NCBI RefSeq assembly: GCF_950023065.1
Contig: NC_088679.1
Location: 46,562,001 to 46,626,000 of the forward strand
DNA from: Planococcus citri
Taxonomy: Eukaryota; Arthropoda; Insecta; Hemiptera; Pseudococcidae
Reading direction: 5' to 3'
Length of the DNA: 64,000 nt
Both the position numbers and the translations under genes were made by a program. Numbering within the stretch: position 1 is the first letter of the stretch; each line of letters starts with the position of its first letter. Shown here piece by piece: positions 1 through 10,672 of the stretch. Below the pieces are notes generated by a model, which was not told the DNA's origin, did no database searches, and worked only from the letters and a program-made list of their open reading frames with translations.

Positions 1-1210
1 TCTCGATTTCCGAGGTTGTCTATTTTAATTTTTTTCATTCCAAGTATCGAATCATATTCGTAATAGTCATAGTGTAAAATTTTGTCTGGTGGTATAGTAC
101 CATTCATGTTCAAGGATTTTACCTCAAATGTTTTTATCTCATTTTCAATGTCGGTTTTATCGTCATCTTCGATCTGTTTTTGTTCTTCTAAGATATGTTT
201 CTTTGATTTCGGCTTCATTGCCGTTTCTGTATTATAAGGTTTAGATAGCTGTGCACTTTTGGCAGGTGGGTCGTAAGTAATTCTTACAAATTCGGCTTTT
301 CCGTTTTCTTGTGATCGAAATTCTCTTCGCATGTATTCTCCAGTAGCTGGATCTATACTTACTTTTTGAGCTAAAACAGCTACTAAAGTTTTCATCATGT
401 TGCGATTAAGTTGTATTTTGTCTTGAGCTTTTTGTGTACAGCATTCGCTGAATTTATTTTCTCGTACGTAGCTTATTGGTTCTTTCAATAGACTACCTGT
501 TTTGGGCATTTCTTCGCCTGAATCGTCTACATCTAGCAATATTTTGCATAATAAGTCCATTACTATGGGGTACATCGCCATGTCAGGATAATACCTGTCG
601 TATGCTTTACAATAGTGAAAAGTAGCCTCAATCGGCATAACCTCTCCGTTGGGTGATTCTTCGGGTTGAATGAACCATCCTTTTTTGTTACTTTCGACTG
701 TTTCAGTGCGTAAAAATTCGTAAGCTATTTGCTTATGAAATGTCACTCTAGGGTGATCGTCTGCTATTTCTTGGAACATCTTACGATACTCTTTGTATCG
801 ATGTAGGCTCGTGCCTTGTTCACCTTTCTTCGGTGGTTTTGCTATTGGCATTAATAGTATTATTCGTTCCGCTCCTTTTTCTAGCAGTGCGTTTACGATT
901 AAACGTAATTTGTCTTTTACCATTTCAGTAGGCGCATTAAAGTGATTAAATTCAATTTGTCCTGCGGACAATATGTATTTGGCATTTTTTGGGAAGGTGG
1001 TTTTGCAAACCAGTTTTAGTAATGTTCTAATGTCAATCTGGTCCCTTATATATTCTGGTAGTTGTTCGGCTCTGCGTACCGTTCCTCGTCTTATAAAGTG
1101 TACGATACCGTCGCCTATCCATATATAGTCTTCTGTAAATGCATTTTTTTGCATAATCGGTGGAGGAAGCATTTTGCTAGACGAAGCCTCCACGTCGCCT
1201 AGCTTTACTT
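1..1210 (-). CDS. Gag-fusion ORF in -1 frame, SGNH-hydrolase-like start (partial)
   Basis: I checked every triplet of this frame from 1210 to 3 and found no stop, giving about 403 open codons that continue beyond the window. It has no start of its own and is most simply read by -1 frameshifting from gag at 1211-1217. About 25 residues in comes an IWIGDGI block. A strand reading YILSAGQIEF and a further RIILLMPIAKP strand follow. This order resembles the GDS, GxND and following strand of SGNH/GDSL hydrolases. The catalytic Ser (GDS to GDG) and the Asn of GxND are not conserved, so it is probably not an active esterase. The C-terminal part is Lys/Glu-rich. Protease and reverse transcriptase motifs are absent in the visible part. 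The assignment to the SGNH fold is by eye only. Confidence 0.6.
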
Positions 1211-3397
1211 GTTTCCCGTAAGTTTGTCAGCTTTTTCTTTTTCTAAACGTTTCTTCTTCTCCTCTTCAGTTTCCTTCTTCGGAGGAGGTAAAATCGTAAT
1301 TTGCGCTTGTGTTTGCGCATTCGTTTGGTTTAGCGCGTTTACCGGCGCTGTGAGTGTACCTTGAGTTACATTCGATGATTGCTGCTGCGCGGCTTGTTGT
1401 TCATTTAGCGCTTGTAGTGCTGCTTGTTGAGCTGCGAGCGCATTTGGATCTACCTGTGGCATGAAAGTCGGCATTTGCATTTGCATTAGCGGGTAGGGAT
1501 AATATGTGGGTGCTTGAAATACCGGTGGATATGGATATGTCATAGGTGCTTGTGTTTGAGTCATCGATGTATCGAAATAATTCTGCGATGAATTAGAAGC
1601 TGTGTCTGGGTAGCTATCATCCAAATTGTTATCATAATTTGTGTTGTTGAAATCGACATAATTGCCGTAGTTATCATACCCGTAATCGGGGGTGTATTCT
1701 TGACCGTAGTCTGGCATTACGCCATCCATTTCCATTTGTTTCACTGGTAATGTTTGTTGTTGATTTCCTCCTTGTGGAGGTTTGTAGATAGCTACTGTCG
1801 TATCTGTATTAGGTTGTTGTTGCCTACCTTGTATTGGTAGGGGTGGTTTCTGTGTACCTTGTTGAAATCTATTGTGTTGTTGGCGTTGGCCGCCATTTGA
1901 TTGGTTGTTGTTTTGTTGTCTTTGAAATCTTTGACCATTTTGATTCCAATTATTTTGATTTTGAGGTCTGTTGAATCTTTGATTCATTTGTTGATTGTAG
2001 AATTGAGCATATTGCTCCGGTGTAAATCTAGATTGGAACTGTTGTAGCATTTGCTGCTGCTGCATCAATAGATTATTTTGCGCTGTGCGTAAATCAGGTA
2101 TGTTAGTATTTTGTGTCGTAAATTTTTCGGGTGTATATTTTAGTTCCTTGTGTTTGGGATTATGTTCTTTTTTCGAGATTTGTCTTAAGATTTCAATAAA
2201 TTCGTCGATCGTTAGGTCCGGTTTTTGGACATATAATGCGTACATTTTTGGTGTCTTATCTCTCATCATGTCAACGATGAATTTTTCATCTCTAATAGTG
2301 GAATTTTTGAAATTTTCCAACCATCGTATCATAAATCCAATGATTTCTGGTAACGAACGGCAGTATTTTGCGTCATCGCAAAAGTTTTCAGCATCTTGCT
2401 GTGCTTTTGCATTCCAGTAGAAATTTAAAAAATTCGTGCGTAAATCATTATATACATGAACTTGTAAGTTAATACTTTTGAAAGCCCATTGGTCTTTCGT
2501 GTCTATGTTCGCACGGAAGGCTGCGGCCTTCATAAATTCAGTCACATTAAATCCAAGAATGTATTCTTCAAACGCATTAATGTACTCGTATGGGAAATAA
2601 CGTCGCTGTTCGTTAAAGAACACGCCAGCGTTACGCATAGCTGTGTAGTCGATCTTCGTTGGTCGCGTGTCTGCGCCTGTGATCGCACGTTGGTGTGGAT
2701 TTGCTTGTAGCGAATCGTGAATTTTTAATACTGTATTTGTAAGTGCCATTTGGTTGATAGTGCAATTGTTCACTAATTGTACTTGTTCAGCTACATTTTG
2801 TTCGATGCTTTGCATTCTGTTGTCGTTTTCTATAAATTTCTTTTTAGCGCTTTCGTCTAATGTCGTATATTTGTTTGAGTAATTAACTGCCCAGTCATTT
2901 AGTTCATCTAATTTTTGGCGTACGTATTGTACGTTTGTAGCTGCGTCTTGCGCTTGATTACATGCTTCGAGTGCGTGTGACGCCGATGTCGACGCACTTT
3001 CAGCTGCGGTTTGAGCGATGTTTCTCGCTTCAGTTGCTACCGATTTTGTTGTTTCGATATGCGATGCTAATTCGCGTTGATTATCAAAAATTGTTTGCAT
3101 TTGTGTATTGTCATATTTCCATGACTCTTGTAATAAATTACGTAGGTGTTTTATATCATCGTCCTCACCGGGAGGGTGGGCGGGAATATTCGTGCTACGA
3201 GGAGTGAATGTGTATTTGTCGTTCATGTTTTCGTTTGATACGATATCGGATTTTTCCACAGTTTTCTGATTTCGCTTTTCAGAAATCGGTTTCGGAACAC
3301 TTTGTGTTCGACTGCGCCTATGAGTTCCCCCTTGTAGAGTTACCTCGTTGTAATCTACACGGCTTATACTTCTCTCACTACGTCTCAAGTTTGACAT
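1205..3397 (-). CDS. gag: Gag-like structural polyprotein of LTR retrotransposon
   Basis: The frame is open for 733 codons, but its first three begin with TTG. The first ATG is at 3397, giving about 730 residues. In order there is a basic, Ser/Arg-rich N-terminus, an Ala/Gln-rich stretch likely to be a coiled coil (about residues 100-230), a helical capsid-like domain (about 255-425), then a long Gln/Asn/Arg-rich tract with RFQRQQNNNQ-type repeats (about 455-560). Tyr/Pro/Met-rich linkers follow, and the protein ends in a charged Lys/Glu tail. No CCHC zinc knuckle is visible, so the Q/N/R-rich tract may take over RNA binding (inference). The stop TAA at 1205-1207 is preceded by the slippery site. 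Identification as Gag rests on position after LTR and PBS, and on architecture. Confidence 0.8.
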   Translation of the reverse strand: MSNLRRSERSISRVDYNEVTLQGGTHRRSRTQSVPKPISEKRNQKTVEKSDIVSNENMNDKYTFTPRSTNIPAHPPGEDDDIKHLRNLLQESWKYDNTQMQTIFDNQRELASHIETTKSVATEARNIAQTAAESASTSASHALEACNQAQDAATNVQYVRQKLDELNDWAVNYSNKYTTLDESAKKKFIENDNRMQSIEQNVAEQVQLVNNCTINQMALTNTVLKIHDSLQANPHQRAITGADTRPTKIDYTAMRNAGVFFNEQRRYFPYEYINAFEEYILGFNVTEFMKAAAFRANIDTKDQWAFKSINLQVHVYNDLRTNFLNFYWNAKAQQDAENFCDDAKYCRSLPEIIGFMIRWLENFKNSTIRDEKFIVDMMRDKTPKMYALYVQKPDLTIDEFIEILRQISKKEHNPKHKELKYTPEKFTTQNTNIPDLRTAQNNLLMQQQQMLQQFQSRFTPEQYAQFYNQQMNQRFNRPQNQNNWNQNGQRFQRQQNNNQSNGGQRQQHNRFQQGTQKPPLPIQGRQQQPNTDTTVAIYKPPQGGNQQQTLPVKQMEMDGVMPDYGQEYTPDYGYDNYGNYVDFNNTNYDNNLDDSYPDTASNSSQNYFDTSMTQTQAPMTYPYPPVFQAPTYYPYPLMQMQMPTFMPQVDPNALAAQQAALQALNEQQAAQQQSSNVTQGTLTAPVNALNQTNAQTQAQITILPPPKKETEEEKKKRLEKEKADKLTGNK
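1211..1217 (-). promoter_or_regulatory. -1 ribosomal frameshift slippery heptamer
   Basis: On the minus strand the gag frame reads ACG GGA AAC AAG TAA. The heptamer G GGA AAC fits the canonical X XXY YYZ rule in the zero frame. After slippage the ribosome would continue CAA GTA AAG into the ORF that is open to the window edge. The site sits one codon (AAG) before the gag stop. I did not establish a downstream stem-loop or pseudoknot. Confidence 0.8.
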
Positions 3398-3892
3398 ACG
3401 CGCCAAAATAAATTCACTACTGTGTAGTTATAAATTTTATTACAAGTAATACAAGTCACAAATAATAATATGTACAATTAAATGCGTATATATACGCAAC
3501 GTGGTAGATCACGCTGTTTAAAAACGCGCGAAAACACCTCGTGTTGTAAAAAATACGTTACGTGCAGCGGCAGCTGCGACAGTATAATCGTCCGAGGTTG
3601 CGACAGCGACAACGGCTCCGTTTTCCGAATTCGGCGGCTGGACGGGGCGGCGGTGGCAGCACGTACCACGTTGATTCGAGTGCTTTTGCTTCGCCTCTTC
3701 TTGGCTAATTTTCTCAAATTAACCTACGCGAAAATGCAAATAAAAGCTCCTACTTATGTCTAGATTATTAATAAAGCCACTTTTTAATCTTTTATTTGCG
3801 GATTTACCACCAAAAAGAAAAATAGCAAGCGTGTACGAGCTCTAGCGGCTCTCTATTTGTCTGTAGACAATAAGCAAAAAAATGAAAAAGTA
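3398..3892 (-). other. Retrotransposon 5' leader
   Basis: This untranslated stretch between the PBS and the gag ATG is more GC-rich around 3550-3690 than its surroundings, as expected for structured leader or packaging RNA. Open frames here lack a good ATG in the element's sense or lie antisense, so I do not call a gene. Confidence 0.5.
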
Positions 3893-3909
3893 CTTGACGT
3901 TAGGCGCCA
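3893..3909 (-). other. Primer-binding site, tRNA-Lys-like
   Basis: One base inside the LTR end the minus strand reads TGGCGCCTAACGTCAAG. Its first 13 bases differ at one position from the TGGCGCCCAACGT start typical of Lys-type primer sites in insect LTR elements; the rest diverges. Position next to the LTR's TTACA end supports the call. Confidence 0.7.
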
Positions 3910-3910
3910 A

Positions 3911-4353
3911 TGTAAATATAATGATATTATGTACCACTAGACGATACTGCATAAGCTGAATACTCTGAGAATATTACTTACCCCGGCAAAAGGCTATACC
4001 AATTATATCACACAATAAGTAAAATGTAGTCACGTGTAAGACACTATGTATTAAACGTAAAAGAATAAACACAATTAAATACCTTTGAAGAAGGTTTTTA
4101 GTATCAACACGATACTTTACACTTAACACTAATTACTTATAATTAAACACAATTAAAACTAATATAATACGCTTTCTTGCCAATTATGGCTATGATACAC
4201 CACCGAGATTATACCGCGTCGACACGTCCGATCACTACGTACCTCAACAATATAACAATCGGCCGCAGCGCCGCTCCGTGGGCTTGTAGCCCTGTGTCGC
4301 GACGCGTGATCAGTGTTACCAACACATATACTTAATCCTATATAACCCTTACA
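3911..4353 (-). repeat. 5' long terminal repeat, 443 bp
   Basis: The boundaries are TGTAAATATA on the left and AACCCTTACA on the right, giving the short inverted repeat TGTAA/TTACA expected of LTR ends. The left end abuts the PBS, which marks it as the inner edge of the 5' LTR of a minus-strand element. The region around 4200-4320 is markedly GC-richer than the rest. The matching 3' LTR lies outside, so its identity could not be compared. Confidence 0.75.
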
Positions 4354-7300
4354 GGTCCGGCATATCTCCCCTCTATCAGTTTAGACCCGAAGTTTTTCTG
4401 CTGATTCGAATACTTCCATTGTAACAATTGAAAAAAAAAAAACCTAGGTTAAATTCTTCCCCACCTTCCAAAAAAGTTGAGGAAATATTTTATTATAAAA
4501 CAGTGCTGTTAATCACACGATAGTTTCACTATAACTATTTCAAGTCGATTAAATTGAAAAAAAGTACCTAGTTGAAAGGTGATGGGTGATGGGGTTGATC
4601 AAAGTCTCGGTTAATGGTAACTAAGCCATGAATACAGCGACAGCCTTCCAAAAAATTGTGGTAAAATGATATAAAACAATGACATTATTTCAAGAAACCT
4701 ACCAATATTTTTTAAAACTTCGAAAATTCTTTATGGATTAATTAAAATTGTTCATGCGTGTATGTGTAACAAAAAAAATATTAACGGGCCACTTATGCAT
4801 TATAAAAGTTTGGTGTAGGGATGAAGATAGGTCAACACAATACCTACTAGCCATAAATCTGCGCATGCTTGTTAATTCGCACTTCCAAGAGAGCTAAATA
4901 GTGGATTGCGAGCGACTGGAGAGTTGGGTGACCAATTTTTCAACGCTATAAGTATACAGGCCTGGCTTAGGTATACTTGGCGTGTATTCAGATAATAGGA
5001 CACCATAATAGAAATGGGTAGCAAACGAATGCCTATTAGCGACTAAAATAACATTTACCTAAATAATCATAAAGCCGAATGTAAAGCTATTTGACCATCA
5101 AAGCATCGACATATTGAATTAAAATCCAATATTCAGGTACACCAGTCGCTAATTATCATGTAAGTATATATAAGTTTAAAATCTTCCCCTCTACACAATA
5201 ATCAATACCTTTATTTTTTATCAATAATTAATACAATAAATTTGAACTTGGTAATCGATTCAATGATGAAAGAAAGAAAACTGAAACGTACAAGGAATAG
5301 GAAGACAGATGCTAATTTAATAGATATCAATTTCATTTTAATAACGAAATCACTGAAGCATGATCATTGATCAGATCAACGACAAAAAAAAATGAATTAT
5401 CTTTTCAATGATGCATTAACCTAGGTCCATAGATAACATTTGAAAAGCCTGTACATAAAAACTATTTGTATGCAAATAATGTAGTTGCATTATCTTGTAG
5501 AGATGCATGAGAAAAATTGATAAAATTTCAACGTGTAGTTTCTACAAACATTAAAACGATTTTAATTAATTTTTTCAAAATGAGTAATCCGAATAAAATA
5601 ACGGTTTTATGACTTTGAACACGTAATTCTATTCTTATCTCTTAATAACTGCTTAAATAAAAGCTATTAAGCATACGTAAAATTTGTAAAAAAAAATTCG
5701 AATAAAATTGTTCATTAAGTAACTATGTACATAGAAAATTTGATGACTCTATTTATGGCTAGAACATCTCGGGTACTTCATCATTACTGAAGCAGGTAGG
5801 TATTATCGTATCTTTTGACAATTCAAATAAATACCTACTCAAGAAAAATTGATCACTAATAAGGTTAGCTTATTTTTTTTAATGCAATGAAAAAGCGAGG
5901 GAGGAACTGCAAAGAAGAAAAAAATTAATTCTTGATGAAAGTGAGATTTATGGCTCGAGTGACACGAAGGTGACACCTTACACGAGTTTAGAATCACTTT
6001 GTCTCCGAGTCCGTAGTCATTTTTCTTAATTCGAAATGGCACTCGAGCGATCAGCGAGAAGGCGGAAAAGTGACATTTCCACCCCTCAGTTGGAAAAATA
6101 ACAAATCAATGCATAAAAATGTAATCGAAAATAGATTTTCATTGTTTTTTTCATTTTTCAAGAGATAAAAGAAATTCCAGCCCTGACCGCAAGTATTTCT
6201 CACCCATTAAACCACATTCCAAAATTGAACAAAAGTGATTTTTTATTACCTAAAAATCATCAAACAAATACATACATAGAACTCTTGACACACAATCGAA
6301 GTTACAAAATTGTAATACTTAATTAAAAAATTCTTCCCTGAAAAGATTACCAGCCTATATTTCACGATAAGTAGGTAATTCATTTGACAAATGTACAGAA
6401 CAAGAGCACCCATTAATATTGTAATAAGTAGTTAGGTATTTGAAAATGCGACAAAAATGTAAAATATACGAGGGAATTTCTTTTCGAAAAGAACAAGAGG
6501 CAGAAATCCCGTAGAAACAAAACGAAGAAAAAAAATACTTTTTATATTGGTACCAGGCAAGCAGTGATACACACGCACAGTTTTAGTTTGTTAGTCGCAA
6601 AATATGAGTGCCACCCTGTAATATTTCGTGATACCACTGCGGTTATGCATTCACCCTAATAGCCCACATTAAAGCTAAAACAGATAATAATGAGGTCGAT
6701 AATACCTTGTATCACGAATTACACGTGCGTGAACGATGTTCCAAAAATTTTCATACCTTTTTTCTTTTCATTTTCATCATCGAAAATTAAAGCCGATTCG
6801 TTGCATCATTAAAGGTAAATATGTTTCAACTTGGCGTAAGTTTGTAATGGGCCGTTAAAGCTCGCTGATTTGGTGAAGAGGAAATACGGATTGGTAAGGT
6901 ATTCCTGTACACCAAACCCCAAATGATTAACACTATTTCAATTGCAATAAACTATCGATTTCAAACGCCTGATTGCCTGCCATCTCGCACTGATATATCA
7001 TAAAAAGAGGGCGTATATTAAGACTATAAGTTTTTATGGCATTACAGCCAAACCAAACGCACGGTTGTTGAAAAACCAAAAAGCGATGGTTTGCACAGGT
7101 TTCAATATCACTGCGAGTAGGGCTGATTGCTGAGTGGTGACTATAGCGAGCAATGGTATATTAATATTTATCTCAATCATATTGCAGTCTTTTATGAGTG
7201 ACCTTTCTCTTATATTTTCGAACATAAAAATAGCACTTTTCTTTCTCTTTACTACTGATAATAAAAAATTTTATGGTAAATAACGAAAATTCGTTTATTA

Positions 7301-10300
7301 GTTAGAAATAAAATGATAAGATAAAAAGTAAAGTCATCTGCCACAAACATATCAATTTTTTTTACTGAACATCTATTGTTTGGCTGTTTGCCTAAATGGG
7401 TGATTTATTTTAGTTGTTTTCGAATTTGTACTCGTACAATAGCCTATTGCAGAATTTTAAATTTCAATTTCAATAGGTACATAATTATCGATAGATTTCA
7501 AAGAGGCTGCCGCTACCCTTTGACATAAATGAGAAAAAGTCTCTGTTAAAGATCGAAATTTTTTGAAAATTTGAAAAAAAAATCATAAAATTTCGAAAAA
7601 AATAACAGGACCGCAATGTTGCATCACTTGTTGTTGGTTTGGGTTAGATTTGGATCACCCTGAGGTTTCCCGGGTTCTGCGCCAGGAGTTGGAAAAACTG
7701 CTCATTTGCTCCTGGCGCAGAACCCTTTAAAATCCTCCACTGTCTAGAAGAACAATTCTTGAATCTTCTATAATTAATTTTCGTCATGTCCTACCTACCA
7801 ACGAATTTGAGATCCATTTTTAGAGATCCAAGCGAAAAATGCAAATGAATCTCAAAATACAATGACCGCAAAAGATTTCAAAAATTGCAGCAGCTCATTT
7901 GCTTTTTTCGGAATTTTAGCAAGTTTTTTGTAACATATGTACCTAGTAACTGGGGAAGCTCTCCTCCCCACAGTAATGTTCTTCTAGGTGATATCGTGAT
8001 TGGTCCTCGATACCAGTTTGTAGGCATTTCAATTTTTCACCCAGCATTTATGCAACAATTGAGATACTTTAAAAAACTAGGTATTCAAGTAGGTATATAA
8101 AAACCCTTCGAGATTCTCATTTTTTGAGTAGTGCAGCTAAAATATTTTGTGATCTATTCAATGAATGAATCCAGGATTCTCCATTAAAAATACGATACTT
8201 GAGCAAAATCGAGAACTGAGTAGCGCAAAGGTTTCCTTATGAGATCATACGTTTTTATTTAAAAATAAGCTTAACATCACCAACGATATTATTTCTTATC
8301 CTTCCTGTTTTTTAGACGTAAATGAAAACCTAGGAGGATAATTTTAAAAATTATGTTAGACTGTCAGAAAAGTAAAACTGCATCTTTTCAATTTTCAAAA
8401 AAAAAAAAAAAACTGAAAATAATAATATACACTAGGTACAGATTTCTGAAAAGCGAATAAAACAACAGAATTGCTAAAAATGGACCTTATGGATAAAAAT
8501 ATCTTCATTTACATAGGTACACACATTTTTACAAAATCTTCGAGAGGTAGAAGTGAGTGAAAGCTAAAAATTCTTATCGGTGATTTTCATTTTAAAAAAG
8601 TATCTCAATTTACCCCTATTTCAAGGAAATTTTCCCAAAAATTACCTATCGTTGTTAATCTTTTGCAAACTTTGTAGCTAATATACCTACCTAGTACCTA
8701 CCTACCTATACTAAAAAAAAAAATGGCATAATAATGGAGGACAATTTTTCATAAGTGGCGATTTAGGATAAAAGCACCGACGCAAAAACATTTTATTATC
8801 ATAAAAATTTTCGAAATTTAAGGTCATTTTTGTGATGAGCGAGCTTCCATAAACTGAAAAATAAACAAACAATTCATATCTCTGCTAATTATGCGTAACA
8901 AGAACATCTGCCATGTGCTGACTTTGCTAATCGTAAAATTTGAAAAATTCTTACGCAGTTATGAAATTGAAACCAATAAAATTTCATACTTTGATAACAA
9001 ATAAAGGAATAAAAATTACACAAGAATCGCAAAAAAATTATATTACAATAAAATTTTCGGGACGGTTCAAACGACATGTACGTTTTGTAATGATCGAAAA
9101 ACGCCCTTTGAACTTGTGCAAAAAATAATATACAAGTTTCAAGTTTTGCAAAATTCAATTAATTGGTAATCTCGATTAAGATAAAACGTATAATAACAGA
9201 TACGATATCATCTAATTCATTCGTTTATAAATTACAAAGTACAATTTTGATATTGCTATATATACTCACTATACAATGGTAATTATTAAAATAAAAATAC
9301 TGGTTGGTTGAATGTACAGTTGGAAAATTTTCACGCATGTATCTTTCTCACCAAGGAATAAGGAGGTCATTAAATTATCAGAATCTTCAAGTATACTTAT
9401 TGCATTCCTAAATTAATTCAAAATAGGTGAAAAAAAGTAATCTGCCAATCTGCCATCATTGATTTTTTTACAAGGCTTACAATTAAGTAAATGCCTAGAT
9501 TGTTAAAAACTTATGATTAAAAAATAATAACATAAAAATACAGCTCATCGTTAAACTAGTCAATTAATTGAAAATTTCAATCAGGAACATTTTGAAAACA
9601 ATTAAAAACTGTCGTACATCATACACATAAAATAAATATGTTACGAAAATTCACAATTGAAGAATAGGTAGGTAGGTTTATTTGGATTACATATGTTAAA
9701 ATACGAACAGAAATAATTAATTCACATTTCAAACAATATAAAAATGGGAGAAAAAATGATTTTCATCATGACGAAAAATCAACTCGAAATCATCAAGAAA
9801 AAGAAATGGGTAAAAAAAGACAACTAAGTTACTCACTGACAAAAATGAACAAATAAAGCATCATGAGCGAAATATGCATGTAGGTACCACAACTTACATA
9901 ATTAAAATAATTAAATAGAATGAAATGACCGTGCTAACACTCTGTATGAATAAATTTTACAGATTCTCGTCCGCAAATCATCAATTAATGTTTAGGTTCA
10001 CAAATGAAACCAGTAAAGTAGGTAGGTAATTTCTGAATAAGAATAATATATAGAGTATACCTAGTAAGAAAAATTCGCATGATCTGAAGGTAAAAAAACA
10101 TACCTACGTTTTTCAAGTTTAGACCTGATGATACTTATGGACACGAATTGAAGTACATATAAGTAAGAAAAAAAGTAGAATCAAGTAAGTGATCAAAAAA
10201 TTTTTTTAATGACTAAACATTAAAATTTTTCATTAAAAAATTCCTGAAGTGGCTCCTCGACATGTACCTAATGTTCATCTTTTGACGCATTGAAATGAAA

Positions 10301-10672
10301 ACGAAAATGTTTGTTCTCCATGAAGAAGTAAATACACGTACGTTCATAACATGAGCAATGCAGATATAAATTTAATCTCGGTTGTTTCAAATAATCAACA
10401 ATAAAATATTGGCACGAATGCCCAGCTCAGTTCTTTATAAATTTGCAATTGATGAAACAAATAAAATAAAATCGAATGATCCTCACGTACAAGCATTTTA
10501 CAATTTTTGCCTTTCCAGAGATTTCATTTCATTTATTAATAAAACTCATCTCGTCCAAATAAAAGCGATCTCCATCGTGAAAAATAAAATTCGAACGACT
10601 TTATAGGTAACAAAACTACGTCTTTCAACTTGAGAAATACTGCATTTTAAAAAAAAAATGAAACCTTCCTTT
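4354..10672. other. Gene-poor intergenic region
   Basis: About 6.3 kb of AT-rich DNA with homopolymer runs and scattered TAGGTA/TACCTA words. Open frames of 60-90 codons occur on both strands (for example 5839-6042, 8889-9158, 10382-10606), but they lack ATG context, splice partners or recognisable domains. Apart from the hairpin at 7672-7725 I see no supported feature. Confidence 0.5.
7672..7725. repeat. Perfect 17-bp hairpin
   Basis: The arm GGGTTCTGCGCCAGGAG at 7672-7688 is exactly complementary to 7709-7725, with a 20-nt loop between. It is far more GC-rich than its surroundings. No target duplication is evident. It could be a relic of a small foldback element or a structured RNA. Confidence 0.7.

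Larger units (their letters stand above)
1..4353 (-). mobile_element. 5' half of an LTR retrotransposon, cut by window edge
   Basis: In minus-strand order this holds an LTR (4353-3911), a primer-binding site, a leader, gag, a -1 frameshift site and an overlapping downstream ORF that runs off the window. Both ORFs are long and uninterrupted, so the copy looks young. The LTR ends are the inverted pair TGTAA/TTACA. The PBS matches the start of a Lys-type primer, which is common in Ty3/Gypsy-type insect elements. No protease, reverse transcriptase or integrase lies inside the window, so the superfamily is inferred. The flank next to the LTR (4354-4358, GGTCC) would be one target-site duplicate; its partner is outside. 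Confidence 0.85.

Noticed and set aside
2085..3411. Plus-strand ORFs opposite gag
   Set aside because: They are antisense shadows of the long gag frame with no domain or start context.
3478..3763. Overlapping ORFs on both strands in the retrotransposon leader
   Set aside because: The minus frame lacks an ATG; the plus frame is antisense to the element. GC-rich leader explains their openness.
10382..10606. Plus ORF of 74 codons near the ATP-grasp-like gene
   Set aside because: Non-ATG start, AT-rich codons, no domain.
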